Of a DNA stretch of 64,000 nucleotides, positions 1-12,727 are shown piece after piece. The notes under the pieces were generated by a model. It did no database searches and was not told the DNA's origin. It saw nothing but the letters and a program-made list of their open reading frames with translations. A program made the translations under genes and the position numbers. Every line of letters begins with the position of its first letter. Within the stretch, counting starts at the first letter, position 1. Source of the DNA: Paramecium sonneborni (lineage: Eukaryota > Ciliophora > Oligohymenophorea > Peniculida > Parameciidae); assembly GCA_905182985.1 (NCBI GenBank), contig CAJJDN010000101.1, positions 33,811 through 97,810 of the forward strand, written 5' to 3'.

Positions 1-920
1 TACAATAAAGATATTATATATTGAATAATACAATTTTCAATAGTTATGTATAAATTTTAAGACATCTCATCAAGTAAATTGTATATTTTTAATCAGAAAT
101 AATAATCAAGACTATTAAGAATAAATGAATAATATTGTAGAAATCGATGATTTTTATGAATCAGTTTTTGAAAGTAGTATGTATTAATTGTGAACAAATA
201 TATTTTAAATGATGAATAAATATAACATAAATTAAACAAATTAAATAGGAATATATAATAAAAATAACAAAATAAAAAATTAAAACTACTTAAGAACTCT
301 CAGATTCTATCAGAAAGTAATCAAACTAGAAAAAATTGATACAAAATAAGAATTTAAAAACAAAAATTGAAAACCAGAAGAAGTTTCCCTTTGGTGATGA
401 AAAAATAAGAATAAATGTTCTTTGATTAAATTGAAATAATTTTATTAAAAATGACACTTTTATATAAAACAATAAAATTATTGCTCAAATTTACTTGCAA
501 CTCTTAGATTCTTTTTATATTGACAAAAGTGTTCTTTTCATACACCCTTTAAACACAAATATATTGATATCTTTGTTTTTTGCATTCTAAAATTTTATTT
601 AAATTGATTTTTTATTTTAAATTAGATTAGTGTAAAAATCGCTATAGTTATTTTTTCTTTATCCACGAGCCTAATACTATATATTTAAATATAAATATCA
701 ATTAGAATAAATATTCAATTTTAATAGATTCATTAAAAAACTATATATGGTTAATTAAAAATAAGAAAAACTTTTAAATTCTCTAAAGAAGCAAGTTTAG
801 GTTCAAAATACAGTAAAAAATGTTAAATATTTTTTTATTTAAGATATTTATATAGAATTCCGATTATTAAAGTTTATAGACTTTTGTTTAATAAAATTTA
901 TTAAGAAATAACCACATAAA
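1..920. other. AT-rich stretch, no gene recognised
   Basis: No frame on either strand stays open long enough, in the TGA-only code, to support a gene. I see no RNA gene or repeat array. Confidence 0.5.
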
Positions 921-1289
921 ATGGAAATCCTGTTTTGTTGTTGCAAATGTTGCTGTGCAAATACTTATGGTGAAAGAAATGGATCTGTAGGAATATTTAT
1001 TTGTCTATATTGCTGCTATCAAGGCTATAGAGAAAACATTTCTGGTCGCAAGAGAAGGACTTATAGATATTTGAACATAGTTCTTATATTAATGTTGTCA
1101 ATAGTAGCAATCATATTGGCAGCTATTATATAAAGTACAAATTCAGCTTCTACTTCTTAAATGAAAAATATACTGGAAAATTGGTAACAAGGAGTCTTAC
1201 TTGAAATTCAATTATCTACATCATGTCCAACAAATTATGAAATAATAAGTATTTATGAACTACCACTGTCATTACAGGTCTATATTTGA
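921..1289 (+). CDS. Small Cys-rich single-pass membrane protein, possibly 3'-truncated
   Basis: Reading TAA as Gln, the frame runs 122 codons from ATG 921 to TGA 1287. The N-terminus holds clustered cysteines (CCCKCCC near residues 6-12, then CLYCCYQG) and a basic RKRRTYR stretch. A strong membrane segment follows (about residues 51-70, NIVLILMLSIVAIILAAII), then a short outer part containing CPTNYEIISIYELP. This layout, a cytoplasmic Cys cluster then one helix then a lumenal domain, resembles small ciliate membrane proteins. The lumenal part stops abruptly just after a GT dinucleotide, so either an intron and more exons were missed or the gene is a 3'-decayed copy. No close neighbour helps. 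Function unknown. Confidence 0.5.
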
Positions 1290-3790
1290 AATAATTTGCA
1301 AATGATATATATTATAAAATTTATTAATATTTTTAAATATAATATAATAACCTTTTTAAGAAAACCATAATATTAAGTAATGATTGGGTTTACTCTACTA
1401 TTACATGACAAAAGTCAAAGCTGGATCACTATTATGTTTTGATTTTTAAATTATTTTTTTTTAATTTTGTTCATCTCATTAAAATTTAAAAAAATAGAAA
1501 ATATTGGATTTAATTATTACCTCATTAAGGGAATTTTTAATAAAAGAGCCATCCTCAATTTTACAATTAGGATAAGATAATGCCTAAGCCAAGCAATATG
1601 AATCATTAAAATGGATTAATAGTTAAAAATAATCCTGGAAATAACTTTTTTAAAGATTTCAGAATAAATTAAAATATATAAATAAATATAAAATTGTAAA
1701 ATGAGAGTATAAAATCAAGCAATGCAAAAATCTAAAAATGCATTTTATGAGATAAAAGTATAAAGAATTCTACTCAAACGGAGGAATTAAATTATGATTG
1801 GAATATTTGAATGCAATTTTATAATTTTTTTAGCTAACTTTAATTTGCCGAGTAAGTATTTTATTTTTATTATATAATTATCGTACTATTATCGATTTTT
1901 CTCATATTCAATTGCAATAATTATTATTATGATTCCATTTTTTTAGATTAATTAATGTTAATCATCCAGATTGATTAAATCTTGAGCTGAAAATTTTTGG
2001 AACTCCCAGTTAATTTTTACTGCTTTTAAAAATCATTTTTAATTAGACGAGATTATCATTGGAATTAAACAATTTAGGGAATTCTTAACTAATTCTGGAT
2101 GTACTTATAGGTAGGTTCCAAAATGCTGTTCAGCAAGTATCTTACTCATTTACGCATACTAAATTCTTAAGCCATTAATTTGCACATTAAGTATACACAA
2201 TAATTATTGTGAAACTAATTTTGAAGGCCAAAATTGTTTAATATTGAGTTCCTTTTCCTTCTTAATTTATTTTTCATTATTTCATAACTGAGACTTTACA
2301 TTATCTTTTTTTAATAATCAAATCCTATTTATAATTTTATCATATTAATTATTCAGGAAATTCCAACTCTATTTTCAAAACAATTAAATAAAAGTAAATT
2401 ATATTTTCAAGCTCTTAATTTTTCTTTATCTTTTCATCAACTAATAATATATATGACCAACATGCAGCAAATAACCTTTTTAAAGTTAACAGATTAAGTA
2501 GATTTATCGCTCTCTCTAATTTTTTATCAAGAAAGTAGCTAAAATTGTCTTAATTAATACCATTGAATAGATTCTCCTACTAATTCTGTCATTTTAATGG
2601 TAGAAAGGATTAAAGTTTCAATTACCCTCAAAAAGATAATGATCTTTTATCCTATTTTTTCACTTAATTGATAAGATTTAATTGTTTTAATAATTTTTTT
2701 ATAAATAATCACATAAATTTCAACCATTATTTTAAATAAATTTTATTATCCGCAGTTTTTAAAAAGCTTAAAAAAAAGACAGAATTTTTAAAATTATTTT
2801 TGGCTTCATAATTTTTATAGCTAACTTTAAAATAATCTTACTCATCTGATCCTCCCTCCGATACAACCAAATATAATTGTTTAACTTCATTTTTGTTCTA
2901 TAAATTTGTAACAGCTTCATTGAATCATCTAATAGAAAGAAAGACATAATTTCAATATTCATCTAAGTTTTTGAGATTCTCGGTTAACTTTATGTTAACT
3001 GAAGAATTGATGAAATTTATAAAAACTAATTGTTAATAGTAATTCATCTCAATTAATTAAGATAATTTAAAGTTAAAAAATTGTTAGAAGTAGTTTGATC
3101 AAACAGAATTAGAAAATGATATTCTCAGCTATAGAAAAAATATTTGCTCTATCTCACAAGGGTATATTTGTAATAATAAAGATATTTCTATTCTAGATTC
3201 CATATAGAAGTTTTAAATCACTTTTGTTAACTTTAATGTTACAATTCTTAATTCTTAAATTAATCTAGATCCTATAGACACCTGAAAATAAGCTCCTTTC
3301 TAAAATTCTCTTTATTAAAAAGATGTGTCTTCTAATTTTTGAAGCCTCTTCAAAAAAATCGCAATCCGTAGATGTAAAACAATAAAATTATTATTATATA
3401 TTAACTATTGCTAGTGAATGACCTAAATCAATTTTTTTACAATCTATGATTTATTTATTTGAAATTTTGTTTAGGAATCAAATATTTAATATTTGAACAA
3501 ATTATTATAAAAGATATTATATATAAGTAGAATTCTCAATTTTTTTATGATTGCTGCTTAATCCACTCATATATAATTTTAGAAAATAATTTAATTGCTG
3601 TATTAAGGCATTTATTTTGAAATTATTGAATACAATATGAATTTATTCTAGAAATTTCTGCTCAAATTATTTATGTAGATATAATTTCATAGAATAAAAA
3701 AGGAGAGTGATAGAAAATTATAAAAATGTATAAAAAATTAAGTTTATAATAAATTCTTTAGAAAAAGTTTAAAATAATAACAATTTGAGA
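1290..3790. other. Long AT-rich interval without a supported gene
   Basis: TGA or TCA interrupts every frame at short intervals. A 64-codon minus-strand ORF at 2768-2962 has no recognisable features and I do not accept it. Possible 5' sequence of the downstream MORN gene begins near 3790, where a frame containing IWDSLSCKFKKITILIKF is legible, but it is out of frame with the next exon. Confidence 0.4.
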
Positions 3791-4089
3791 TATGAACAAC
3801 TTTACAGGTAGCTTAAAGGAAAAGGAAAAAAACAAATTGTTATAGAAGTAAGCAAAGTTATTTTTAATTATCTTTGAATATAATAAACTGAATCAGAAGA
3901 TTAATAACATAGGGAAATTGAATAAATTGAATGTACAATATGGGATTCTCTTAGCTGTAAATTTAAAAAGATTACAATCCTAATTAAATTTAATGAAGAA
4001 AAAGAGGTAAGTTACATATAAAATGGATAGATTATAAGAATGTATATTTTTATTTAATATCAAGTGAATAAGTAAAGGATTAATTGTAA

Positions 4090-5679
4090 ATGAGTGAAAT
4101 ATTAACTAATTTAGAATAGATTAAATATTTTTAATGGTGTGGAAATTACGGATAGAACTCTTAAAAGGTTGATAGATGGACAGGAAGTTGGAATTAAATA
4201 ACCCTTGAAGATGTTGGTGGATATTACTCTATTGTTGGAAAGAAAGAAGGTCTATGGAAGGAGTTAAGCCAAAATTATTAAGGGTTCTCAAAATATTAAA
4301 ATATTTATATTAGGAATGATGTTCAAATCTATGATGTTGGAAAATACATCAATAATCAGAGAAGAGGAACATGGAAGTTTATATATGATAATAAATAAAT
4401 GTATTTTTGAATCAATTATATTTTAGAGGAGGAGGAAATTATAATAATCAAGGTAAAAAAAATGGAAGATGGATTGAATTAAGTTAAAACTTTTAAAAGT
4501 AGAAGATATTTTTATAGTTATTTTTTAGCATAAGTCTTATTATTTATAAAGGCGAATATATTAATGGTAAGAAATATGGTATCTGGGATATTTTGTATAA
4601 AAGGAATGCAAATAAGTCATTTAAATTAATGTAACAAAAGAATTATAATTAATTTAATTATTATGAAAATTTAGAGCTTTTGGATTTTATGATCAATAGA
4701 ATAATTTTATAGATTCAATTAAAATAGGAAGATGGATAGAACCAGATGACGGATTTTGGAAGTAAATTTATTGATTAAATATTTATTATTTAGTTTGAGT
4801 TAAGTTATCAATATTGGTGAGTATAAATATGGTAAAAAAGTTGGTCTTTGGGATATAAAGTACAGGATATCTGATAATTAATCTTTTTAAATAATGTAAA
4901 CCATTATTTCATAGTTTAATCTATTTTAGTGGAGGAGGATACTATAAATAGTTAGAAGATAATTCTGTTTTAGGTTCATTTAAGAATGGACAATGGATTG
5001 AATTAACTGATGGATTTTGGAGGTATTGAATCATTGTTTTTAATTAGAGATAAATAAGTGACATATTATGGTGAATATTTAAATGGTTACAAAGTTGGTA
5101 AATGGGATATATATTATAATAATTAAGAAACTGAGTAAAATGAATATATGTAAGAAAATATTTCATTTAAATTTTTTAATTTCGTGGTGGTGATTCATAT
5201 GTTGAAAAAATTATAGGAATTGATATATATTCAATTAAGATTGGAAAATGGATAGAGTTGAGTGATAAATTTAATAGGTATTGTCAACTATTGAATATCT
5301 TTATTAGTGAAAGTTAGGTTATTTATAAAGGGGAATATTAAAATGGGAAAAAAGTTGGAAGATGGGATATATTTTATAAGAACGAACAAATGTAAATATT
5401 TTAATATTTTACAATTTATATCTTTTTTTTCTATGATTAATAGAGGGGGTGGATAATATGATAATGATTTAGTAAGAGATCAGTACTTAGATGAATTAAT
5501 TGATGGATTTTATGAGTATTGTTATTTTTATTTAAAAGGTATGGCTAAGTAAATATGAGTGGTGAATATGTCAAGGGTAAATAATTAGGAATTTGGCAAT
5601 GGATGTTTGGAAATTAGATGATGTAAATCTCAAAACTATTAAAAATTAATTTTGGAATGAAGAAAAATATTCTGATTGA
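4090..5679 (+). pseudogene. MORN-repeat protein gene, copy A, with destroyed splice sites
   Basis: From ATG 4090 (MSEILTNLEQIKYFQW) the frame encodes units of the form GGGxY...IGRWIEL.DGFW...YxGEYxNGKKVGxWDI, a MORN-type repeat. Tiny introns interrupt each unit at two recurrent places: after the DGFW block and after the WDI block. Compared with copy B (6877-7595), two intron acceptors are mutated. AG has become CG at 5183-5184, and AG has become TG at 5653-5654. A 24-bp in-frame segment is also missing near 5480. Around 4610-4690 no clean splice can be found. The last coding block (NEEKYSD, then TGA 5677-5679) is still legible. MORN proteins usually act at membranes or cytoskeleton; this copy probably makes no correct product. 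The 5' end may lie upstream, near 3790. Confidence 0.6.
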
Positions 5680-5700
5680 CCTATTTAATTCATAATTCTT

Positions 5701-5766
5701 ATTTTAGATTCATATACAAGACATATTTTAGATTCATATACAAGACATATTTTAGATTCATATAAA
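5701..5766. repeat. 24-bp tandem repeat, about 2.7 copies
   Basis: The unit begins attttagattcatatacaag and is 24 bp long. Two full copies (5701-5724 and 5725-5748) and a partial third follow directly after the copy A stop codon. Copy B lacks this array at the equivalent place. Confidence 0.8.
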
Positions 5767-6875
5767 ATAATGTTTTCTAATTTTCAAAATAAAAATAATT
5801 AAGTATCGTTCTTTATTCATTTTCAACATCTAAACTATTTGATTTAAATTTTCTAAAATATTTCAAAAACAAGAAATATTTCTAAAATCTTTGACTTTCA
5901 TAATCAATAATATTTTTTTTGAAAATTTTTTGAATTATATCAAGAAATGTATATTTTCATCAAATGTTCAAATATGTCCTTCATTAAACTTTTATTAATT
6001 CATCATTAATTATATAATTATCGTTCGTATTAAAGAATTGAATAGATTTAACATCAAGAACATTCCAATTTTTTGAACTTTTAACTAGTTTTTTATACAC
6101 AGCCTTCATTTGTGAATGATATCTACAATATTTTATTATTATTTTTTTCTTAAAATAATCAATAAGTTCCCATAGCAACATATTTATTTAATGATAAATT
6201 TCATATTATTTTCATTTTAAATTTAAATGATTAATTTTGAATATAAAAAACTCCTAATTATTCCTTTAAGCATCCTTTTAAAATATTTTTTTTCATTTTG
6301 ATGTTTGGGAGCCATTCCAAAGCGAAAAAGAAAAATATTTATCTACTCTTTTTATTTAAAAATGAAAAATTTTTGACAATTATTAATTTAAAGGTAAGAT
6401 ATATTCAAAATAATAAATAGAATATAATATTTTTATTATTTAAATCTACTTATTTTCATTGGATTCATTAAAAATCTGATTGAAGTATTTGAAATTTTGC
6501 ATTCTGTGAGGATTGTAGAAAGAGTATACTGTTTAATTGTTAAATCTTTCATGTTTCAACTAATTCTAAATTTCTTTTTTAATGAGAAATATCTAGATTT
6601 TTTAATATTGACTACCCTACCAGTTTAGATGATGCAAATGAGTTTAATATGGTATTATAATACAATGAGAATTAAAAATTTGATTATAAGTTGTAAAAGG
6701 AACAAAATAAAACTATTAGAAGAAAGAGGCAAAAATAACAAGATTGCCATCATTTAATTATCTATATTATTTATTTTACTTTAGTATCAAGCAAAAAAAT
6801 GATTTTAGCCTTAATAATCTTCTTTTGTTTGAAAAATTTAGGCTTATGATAAAGAAATTAATCATTTATGCATAA
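5767..6875. other. 3' flank of MORN copy A, duplicated downstream
   Basis: This interval is repeated with scattered changes at about 7680-9408. It contains a 66-codon minus-strand ORF (5981-6181) that copy B breaks with a 560-bp insertion. The ORF shows no recognisable domain, so I do not call it a gene. The interval ends at a single N. Confidence 0.5.
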
Positions 6876-6876
6876 N
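6876..6876. other. Single-N assembly joint inside the MORN tandem duplication
   Basis: A lone N separates the end of copy A's flank from the middle of copy B's coding sequence. It probably marks a contig join of unknown true distance, because copy B's 5' exons are missing. Confidence 0.7.
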
Positions 6877-7595
6877 AAATGGATTGAATTAACTGATGGA
6901 TTTTGGAGGTATTGAATCATTATATTTAATTAGAGATAAATAAGTAACATATTATGGTGAATATTTAAATGGTTACAAAGTTGGTAAATGGGATATATAT
7001 TATAATGATTAAGAAACTGAGTAAAATGAATATATGTAAGAAAATATTTCATTTAAATGTTTTAATTTAGTGGTGGTGGTTCATATGTTGAAAAAATTAT
7101 AGGAATTGATATATAATCATTTAAGAATGGAAAATGGATAGAGTTGAGTGATACATTTAATAGGTATTGTCAACTATTGAATATCTTTATTAGTGAAAGT
7201 TAGGTTATTTATAAAGGGGAATATTATAATGGGAAAAAAGTTGGAAGATGGGATATATTTTATAAGAATGAACAAATGTAAATATTTTAATATTTTACAA
7301 TTTATATCTTTTTTTTCTATGATAAATAGAGGGGGTGGATAATATGATAATGATTTAGTAGGAGATCAGAACTCAGATTCAATTAAAATTGGAAGTTGGG
7401 TTGAATTAATTGATGGATTTTATGAGTATTGTTTTTATATTTTTTATTTAAAAGGTATGGCTAAATAACTATGAGTGGTCAATATGTCAAGGGTAAAAAA
7501 TTAGGAATTTGGCAATGGATTTTTGGAAATTAGATAATGTAAATATCAAAATTATTAAAAATTAATTTAGGAATGAAGAAAAATATTCTGATTGA
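6877..7595 (+). CDS. MORN-repeat protein, copy B, 3' part only
   Basis: This is the paralogue of copy A from its last third onward. Removing six introns (6909-6933, 7036-7070, 7164-7193, 7278-7329, 7426-7454, 7539-7570) leaves 516 nt, 171 codons plus TGA 7593-7595, with no internal stop. The protein carries repeats such as VTYYGEYLNGYKVGKWDI, VIYKGEYYNGKKVGRWDI and GQYVKGKKLGIWQWIFGN. All acceptors here are intact AG, unlike copy A. The fourth intron, 52 nt, is unusually long for Paramecium. The 5' part is lost at the N. MORN repeats suggest a membrane-associated or scaffold role; the specific function is unknown. Confidence 0.65.
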
Positions 7596-7994
7596 CCTAT
7601 TTAATTCATATAAAAGAAAAATATGCAATTTTAACTTTTGTATCTTTATAGAATATTTTTATATCAGATAAAATAAAAATTTTTATATTTTTCCTATAAA
7701 ATAATCTTTTCTATTTTTCAAAATAAAAATAATTAAGTATCGTTCTTTATTAATTTTCATCATCTAAACTAATTGATTTAAATTTTCTAAAATATTTCAA
7801 GAACAAGAAATATTTTAATAATCTTTTACTTTGATAATCAATAATATTTTTTTTGAAAAATTTTTGAATTAAATCAAGAAATGTATATTTTCATCAAATG
7901 TTCAAATACCTCCTTTATTAAACTTTTATTAATTCATCAATAATTTTTAAATTATCGTTCGTATTAAAGAATCGAATAGATTTAACATCAAGAA
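7596..7994. other. 3' flank of MORN copy B, left of insertion
   Basis: Similar to about 5770-6060. No gene recognised. Confidence 0.4.
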
Positions 7995-8554
7995 TGAAAA
8001 ATATCTAAATATAAATCAATTAAGGTTTATATAATATTTTTTTTAATAGAATTAAAATTTTAAATATATTTAAAAAAAGTAAAGATCATAATTTATTCTA
8101 AATCTTTTGATTTCTCTAAAATAATATTTCATTTATTTTGAAAGAGTTTTCTTAAGTCCATTCTAAAGTGATTTATGAATGATCCATCCATAATTAAAGT
8201 TCTTTTGCTTCTAATTATTCTTATTTTGAAAATACAGTATATTGTAAGAAAATCCTTAATTAAAATAGAAAACGAAATAATTTTCTTATTATAAAAATTT
8301 TTTAAAATGGAGTTTTCAGCTTAAGCAAGTAAATTTTAATAATTATTATTTGAGGGCTTAATTTGATTCGCTGAATTAATCCCATAACGAGATAGAATTA
8401 TCATTGTTACCTCATATTAATGAAAAACTATCCCAAATACAAATAGATTCATCTTTATTGCCTGATGCTATTATAGTCCCATCAATTCTATAGAAAGTTT
8501 TTCATAATATTATCAAATAAAATTAAGTAGTTGAGTAAATCCAGCAATAAGGAT
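7995..8554 (-). pseudogene. 560-bp segment absent from copy A, carrying a WD40 gene fragment
   Basis: In copy A the sequence ...acatcaagaa joins directly to cattccaatt (6060/6061). In copy B these two blocks are separated by 560 bp. On the minus strand inside it (about 8350-8480) one reads GTIIASGNKDESICIWD, a clear WD40 blade strand. It is followed after only a few residues and a TGA by GNNDNSISLWD, as if two blades were fused by an internal deletion. No target-site duplication and no flanking TA boundary typical of an IES is visible. Either a gene fragment inserted in copy B or copy A suffered a deletion. Confidence 0.55.
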
Positions 8555-9577
8555 CATTCCAATTTTTTGAACTTTTAACTAGTTTTTTATACACAGCCAT
8601 CATTTGGGAAATGATATCTACAATATTTTATTATTATTTTTTTCTTAAAATAATCAATAAGTTCCTATAGCAACATATTTATTAATAATAAATTTCATAT
8701 ATTATTTTCATTTTAAATTTAAATGATTAATTTTGAATTTAAAAAACTCCTTACAATAACGATTAATTATTCCTTAAAGCATCCTTTTAAAATATTTTTT
8801 TTTATTATGATGATTAGGAGCCATTTCGAAGCGAAAAAGAATAATATTTATCTACTCTTTTTATTTAAAAATGAAAAATTTTTGACAATTATTAATTTAA
8901 AGGTAAGATATATTCAAAAAATAAATAGAATATAATATTTTTATTGTTTAAATCTACTTATTTTCAATGGATTCATTAAAAATCTGATTGAAGTGTTTGA
9001 AATTTTGCATTCTGAGAGGATTGTCGAAAGAGTATACTGTTTAATTGTAAAGTCTTTCATGTTTCAACTAATTCTAAATTTTTTTTTTAATGAGAAATAT
9101 CTAGTAATTTTTAATATTGACTACCCTACCAGTTTAGATGATGCAAATGAGTTTAATATGGTATTATAAATACAATGAGAATTAAAATTTGATTGTAAGT
9201 TGTAAAAGGAACAACATAAAACTATTTGACATTTTATCATTTTAATATTGAATATTGAGAAGAGATAGGCAAAAATAACAAGATTGTCATCATATTATCT
9301 ATATTATTTATTTTACTTTTGTATCAAGCAAAAAATGAGTTTAGCCTTAAAAATCTTCTTTTGTTTGAAAAATTTAGACTTATAATAAAAATTAATCATT
9401 TATGCATTAATAAATATATTAAGAAACAAAGTATTTCAGAATTAAAATAAAAAGCGACGTAGAAATTAAGAGAACAGTCCTTTTTTGATTTAACGAAGAT
9501 GTTATATTTTAGAAGTATAATGTTTTTAATGGATTTTCTATTGATTGCAACTTAGCATATAAATTCAATCTATTTCT
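8555..9577. other. 3' flank of MORN copy B, right of insertion
   Basis: Matches 6061-6875 of copy A with small indels up to about 9408. No supported gene. The 70-codon plus-strand ORF at 8723 is not conserved as an ORF in copy A. Confidence 0.4.
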
Positions 9578-11190
9578 TCATTAGACTTCTTATTTATCTC
9601 CTTTAAGATTTATAAGATTGTCTATATTTACTTTCTATTCTTGTTAGTTTACTTATGGTTCCTTTTAACTTTCAATTCTAATTTATTATTGAACATGGTT
9701 CTGGTTCTATTAAAATTATTAATTTTATATTTATGGGGCTAGGCCATATTAACAATAAGGAGCAGCAGTTTAATAATTTTATTATTGCAAATAAGGGTTG
9801 TACATAAAATTTTAATTTGTTGCTTAATCCAAGTTTTAATTAGGATTTTATTCTTTATTTTAATTAATGTTTTCATTTTTATTTTAATTATTTTAATTGT
9901 TATTTTCTGAAGTTCCCAATGCTTTACGTTTCTTCATTATTTTATAACATAAAAAGGTTGTCATAACAAAGTCAATAATTATCATTATCCCCATATTTAT
10001 TAGGAGACAATAAGAAAGTGATAAAGAAGTACCTACCATTGTACGATATACTGAATTCATTCTCTCTTAAGCACCATCCAAGAAACAATTTCTTGAAATA
10101 GATTCTTCTAAATTTACTACCAAATCGATCATGTAGGAATAACAAAAAATTACAGTTATAGCAAACAAATATATAGAAGTTTCTTTGATTATATTATATA
10201 CCTTGGAATAGCACAGCACAATTTACAATTCTTTTGTATACAAGGCTAAACTTCAAAAATAGAAAAAAAAAACATAAGACAAAATAAAATACATGCAAAT
10301 ACTAATTAGCATGTAATTAATGTATTTTAAGAGTCAAATCTTTAACTTAGATTAATAATTTATGAAAAACTATATATAATAATATTTGTTACTTATTAAG
10401 TCTGAACTCTATTTTATATTATATTTGGTTTTAAGCAAGTAATTAATATTCAATAGTATCACCTATTGAATATAAAGGTCTTTCTGATTAAAGTTTAGCT
10501 TCAATTTTGTTGAAATAAAAGAATTCTTTTTCGGTTGTTGTTGCTACTTAAAAGTAAGTATTATCTATTTCACAATTTTCTGGTTTTGGAGATAACAAGA
10601 AATAATCTTAGTCTAGCTTTGGATTTAAACTAATTTTTTATGGATCAAAACAAACTCCTCTACCTTTTACAATAGTCATACTTACCAAAGGAGTTTTCTC
10701 TATTTATTGACTTATATATGCATAGAATCCATTACTATAAATTAAATTATAACCATTTAATTCTAATTCTTTATGTGATAATTCATATCTAGAAATTTTG
10801 AAATCACGTATAGGACATGGTTCTTCTTAAAGAACGCAATAAAAATTATTTGTATTTTAAGTTTAACAAACTTTATAACCATTATCTTTACAATCTTACG
10901 CTGTAGTAATTTAATTTTATAATAGATCATAAAAATTTAATTAAGATCTTTTTCCACAAATTTAAACTTCCTAAAAAGAATCATCTAAAGGTTAAACCCA
11001 ATTCTTTAAATAGATAGGACTTTTTGGTTTGAAATTATAACATCTATTAAGTAACTACCAGTCTGTGCAAGTTGAAGCAAATAATGCTTTATCTTGTAAA
11101 CATATACATCCTTTTGATGTTCCATATATTTTTTATCTTTAGAAATAACAACCTTAAAGGATAAACCAAAATTAATATTTTATTCAACAT
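9578..11190 (-). pseudogene. Cys-rich extracellular membrane protein gene with a frameshift
   Basis: Read on the minus strand with TAA/TAG as Gln, a long ectodomain is legible. It contains KGCICLQDKALFAST, CTDWQLLNRCYNF, DCKDNGYKVCQTQNT, EEPCPIRDFKISRYELS and VKGRGVCFDPQKI, with regularly spaced cysteines. A 23-nt intron lies at 10370-10392. After it come a hydrophobic block (ILFCLMFFFSIFEVQPC) and a multi-helix C-terminus with SYCLLINMGIMIIIDFVMTT, then an Asn/Gln-rich cytoplasmic tail ending at TGA 9578-9580. Around 10185-10205 the frame must slip by one base, so this is a frameshifted gene or contains a sequencing error. The 5' end is not found: an in-frame TGA lies just before the first legible Cys block. 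Probable role: surface membrane protein, function unknown. Confidence 0.55.
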
Positions 11191-11469
11191 AAAATTACCA
11201 TTACTTCAAAATAAATATTTTTTAACCAAATTATATAATACTTAGATATCACTATTATTTTGAGTGAATATTTTTATTTTTATGTGATTTATCAATTATT
11301 TCAATTTTGATATGAGATAGCTCCTAAAATAATCCTTTTTCTATCTTAAAGATAGTAAATTAGAACCCAATTATAGTTATTATCTAAAGCTCGAAGAATT
11401 GATTTCACACTGCTAGACACTAATGTAGTCTCATTTAAACTTAAAGTTATTAGAAAAATGAAAGAAATA

Positions 11470-12110
11470 GAAGAAATAGGTGGATCAAGTGAATATAAAA
11501 AGGTGATAGAATTTTTAATCATATTAACTTCCTAAACATTAAAGTTTTATCTTCACTACTAGATACGAAAAGATCTTCTTTGTTATTTAAAATCAAACTT
11601 ATAATCTATTTTTATATGTTTTAGAAATTTCCCCATTATGAGAATTGAACGAAGATTTTTCTCTCTCTAAACAACATTTAATACTTTGTTATTCCATGCT
11701 GAACACAAACCAATCGTTCTTTTTGCTAAAAACAATCTATTTTACTCCCTACCATAATTTAGATTTAGTATTTTAATCTATTAATTTCCATACAAAAATT
11801 TCTGTAAAATATTCTGTTACAAGTAATTAATAATCTTTATTAAATTCTTCTCCTACAAAAAGTTGTAATTCTTAATTAGAGCAAACCTAGACCATGCAAT
11901 TCATTCTTCCACATCAAGATGAGGTTTATCATTTGATCAATTATTTAAATAGTTTCACTCTAAATATCCAGGATATATTTCAACAGAATCTGTTACTTCA
12001 TAGCAAATTCTTTCTTTTACATCTTGAATTTTATCTATCAAATCATTAATTCTTTATCCTCTAAAACAATAATAATTGATTGAATCTAATGTTAATTTTA
12101 ATATATTAGT
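11470..12110 (-). pseudogene. Decayed WD40-repeat gene fragment
   Basis: Minus-strand frames contain VSSSEDKTLMFRK and LNNKEDLF, which match a WD40 blade. Upstream, LIDKIQDVKERICYEV resembles the N-terminal part of ciliate WD40 proteins. TGAs and frame changes break it several times, so no intact product can be assembled. Confidence 0.4.
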
Positions 12111-12727
12111 GTGTCTAATTGATCTACTATTACATTTTGACATCGATGAATTGATATATTTCTATTTTTTTAATAAAAATTTTCAAATCATCTCATAGGA
12201 TTTATATAATTGAATTATATTATTTATGTATGCTTTGTAAAAATTAATTAAATATGGCATTTTAGAATATATATAAATTGTTATGATAAAATTAAATTTA
12301 AAAAGAGCTTCATTATCCTATTATTTACTAACATTTAAATTTTTATTCAAAAAAAGTAGAATTAATATTTTTATATTCACTTTTCAATAGCATCACACAA
12401 ATGAGTTTTTATTTTTCTTCAATAAAATTAGTTAGTTTATCTTTAATTTTAGAAGCTTTATTGTAGTTTCTTATTTATCACTAATTACTACCAAGAATTA
12501 TAGACTTACTTAGTTCTTTATTTTAATATTAATTATAGATATTAATTGGAAATCTTAATTATTCAATTAAATTTAGGATAATTGAGTTATTTAATATTAA
12601 TATAAAAAGAGATGTAAAAAAGACTCCTATTTATCATCGAAGCTCTTTAGTAAATTAATTAAATTTTAATTTATGCTAATTTTATATTTCTTAATCTAAA
12701 AGGCGCTTTCATAAAATATCTTTTAAA
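12111..12727. other. AT-rich interval, no gene recognised
   Basis: No sustained frame on either strand. Confidence 0.4.

Noticed and set aside
2768..2962. 64-codon minus ORF
   Set aside because: Low complexity, no context, length expected by chance.
7995..8554. Insertion considered as an unexcised IES
   Set aside because: Boundaries are not TA dinucleotides, and the interior carries gene debris with no IES-like ends.
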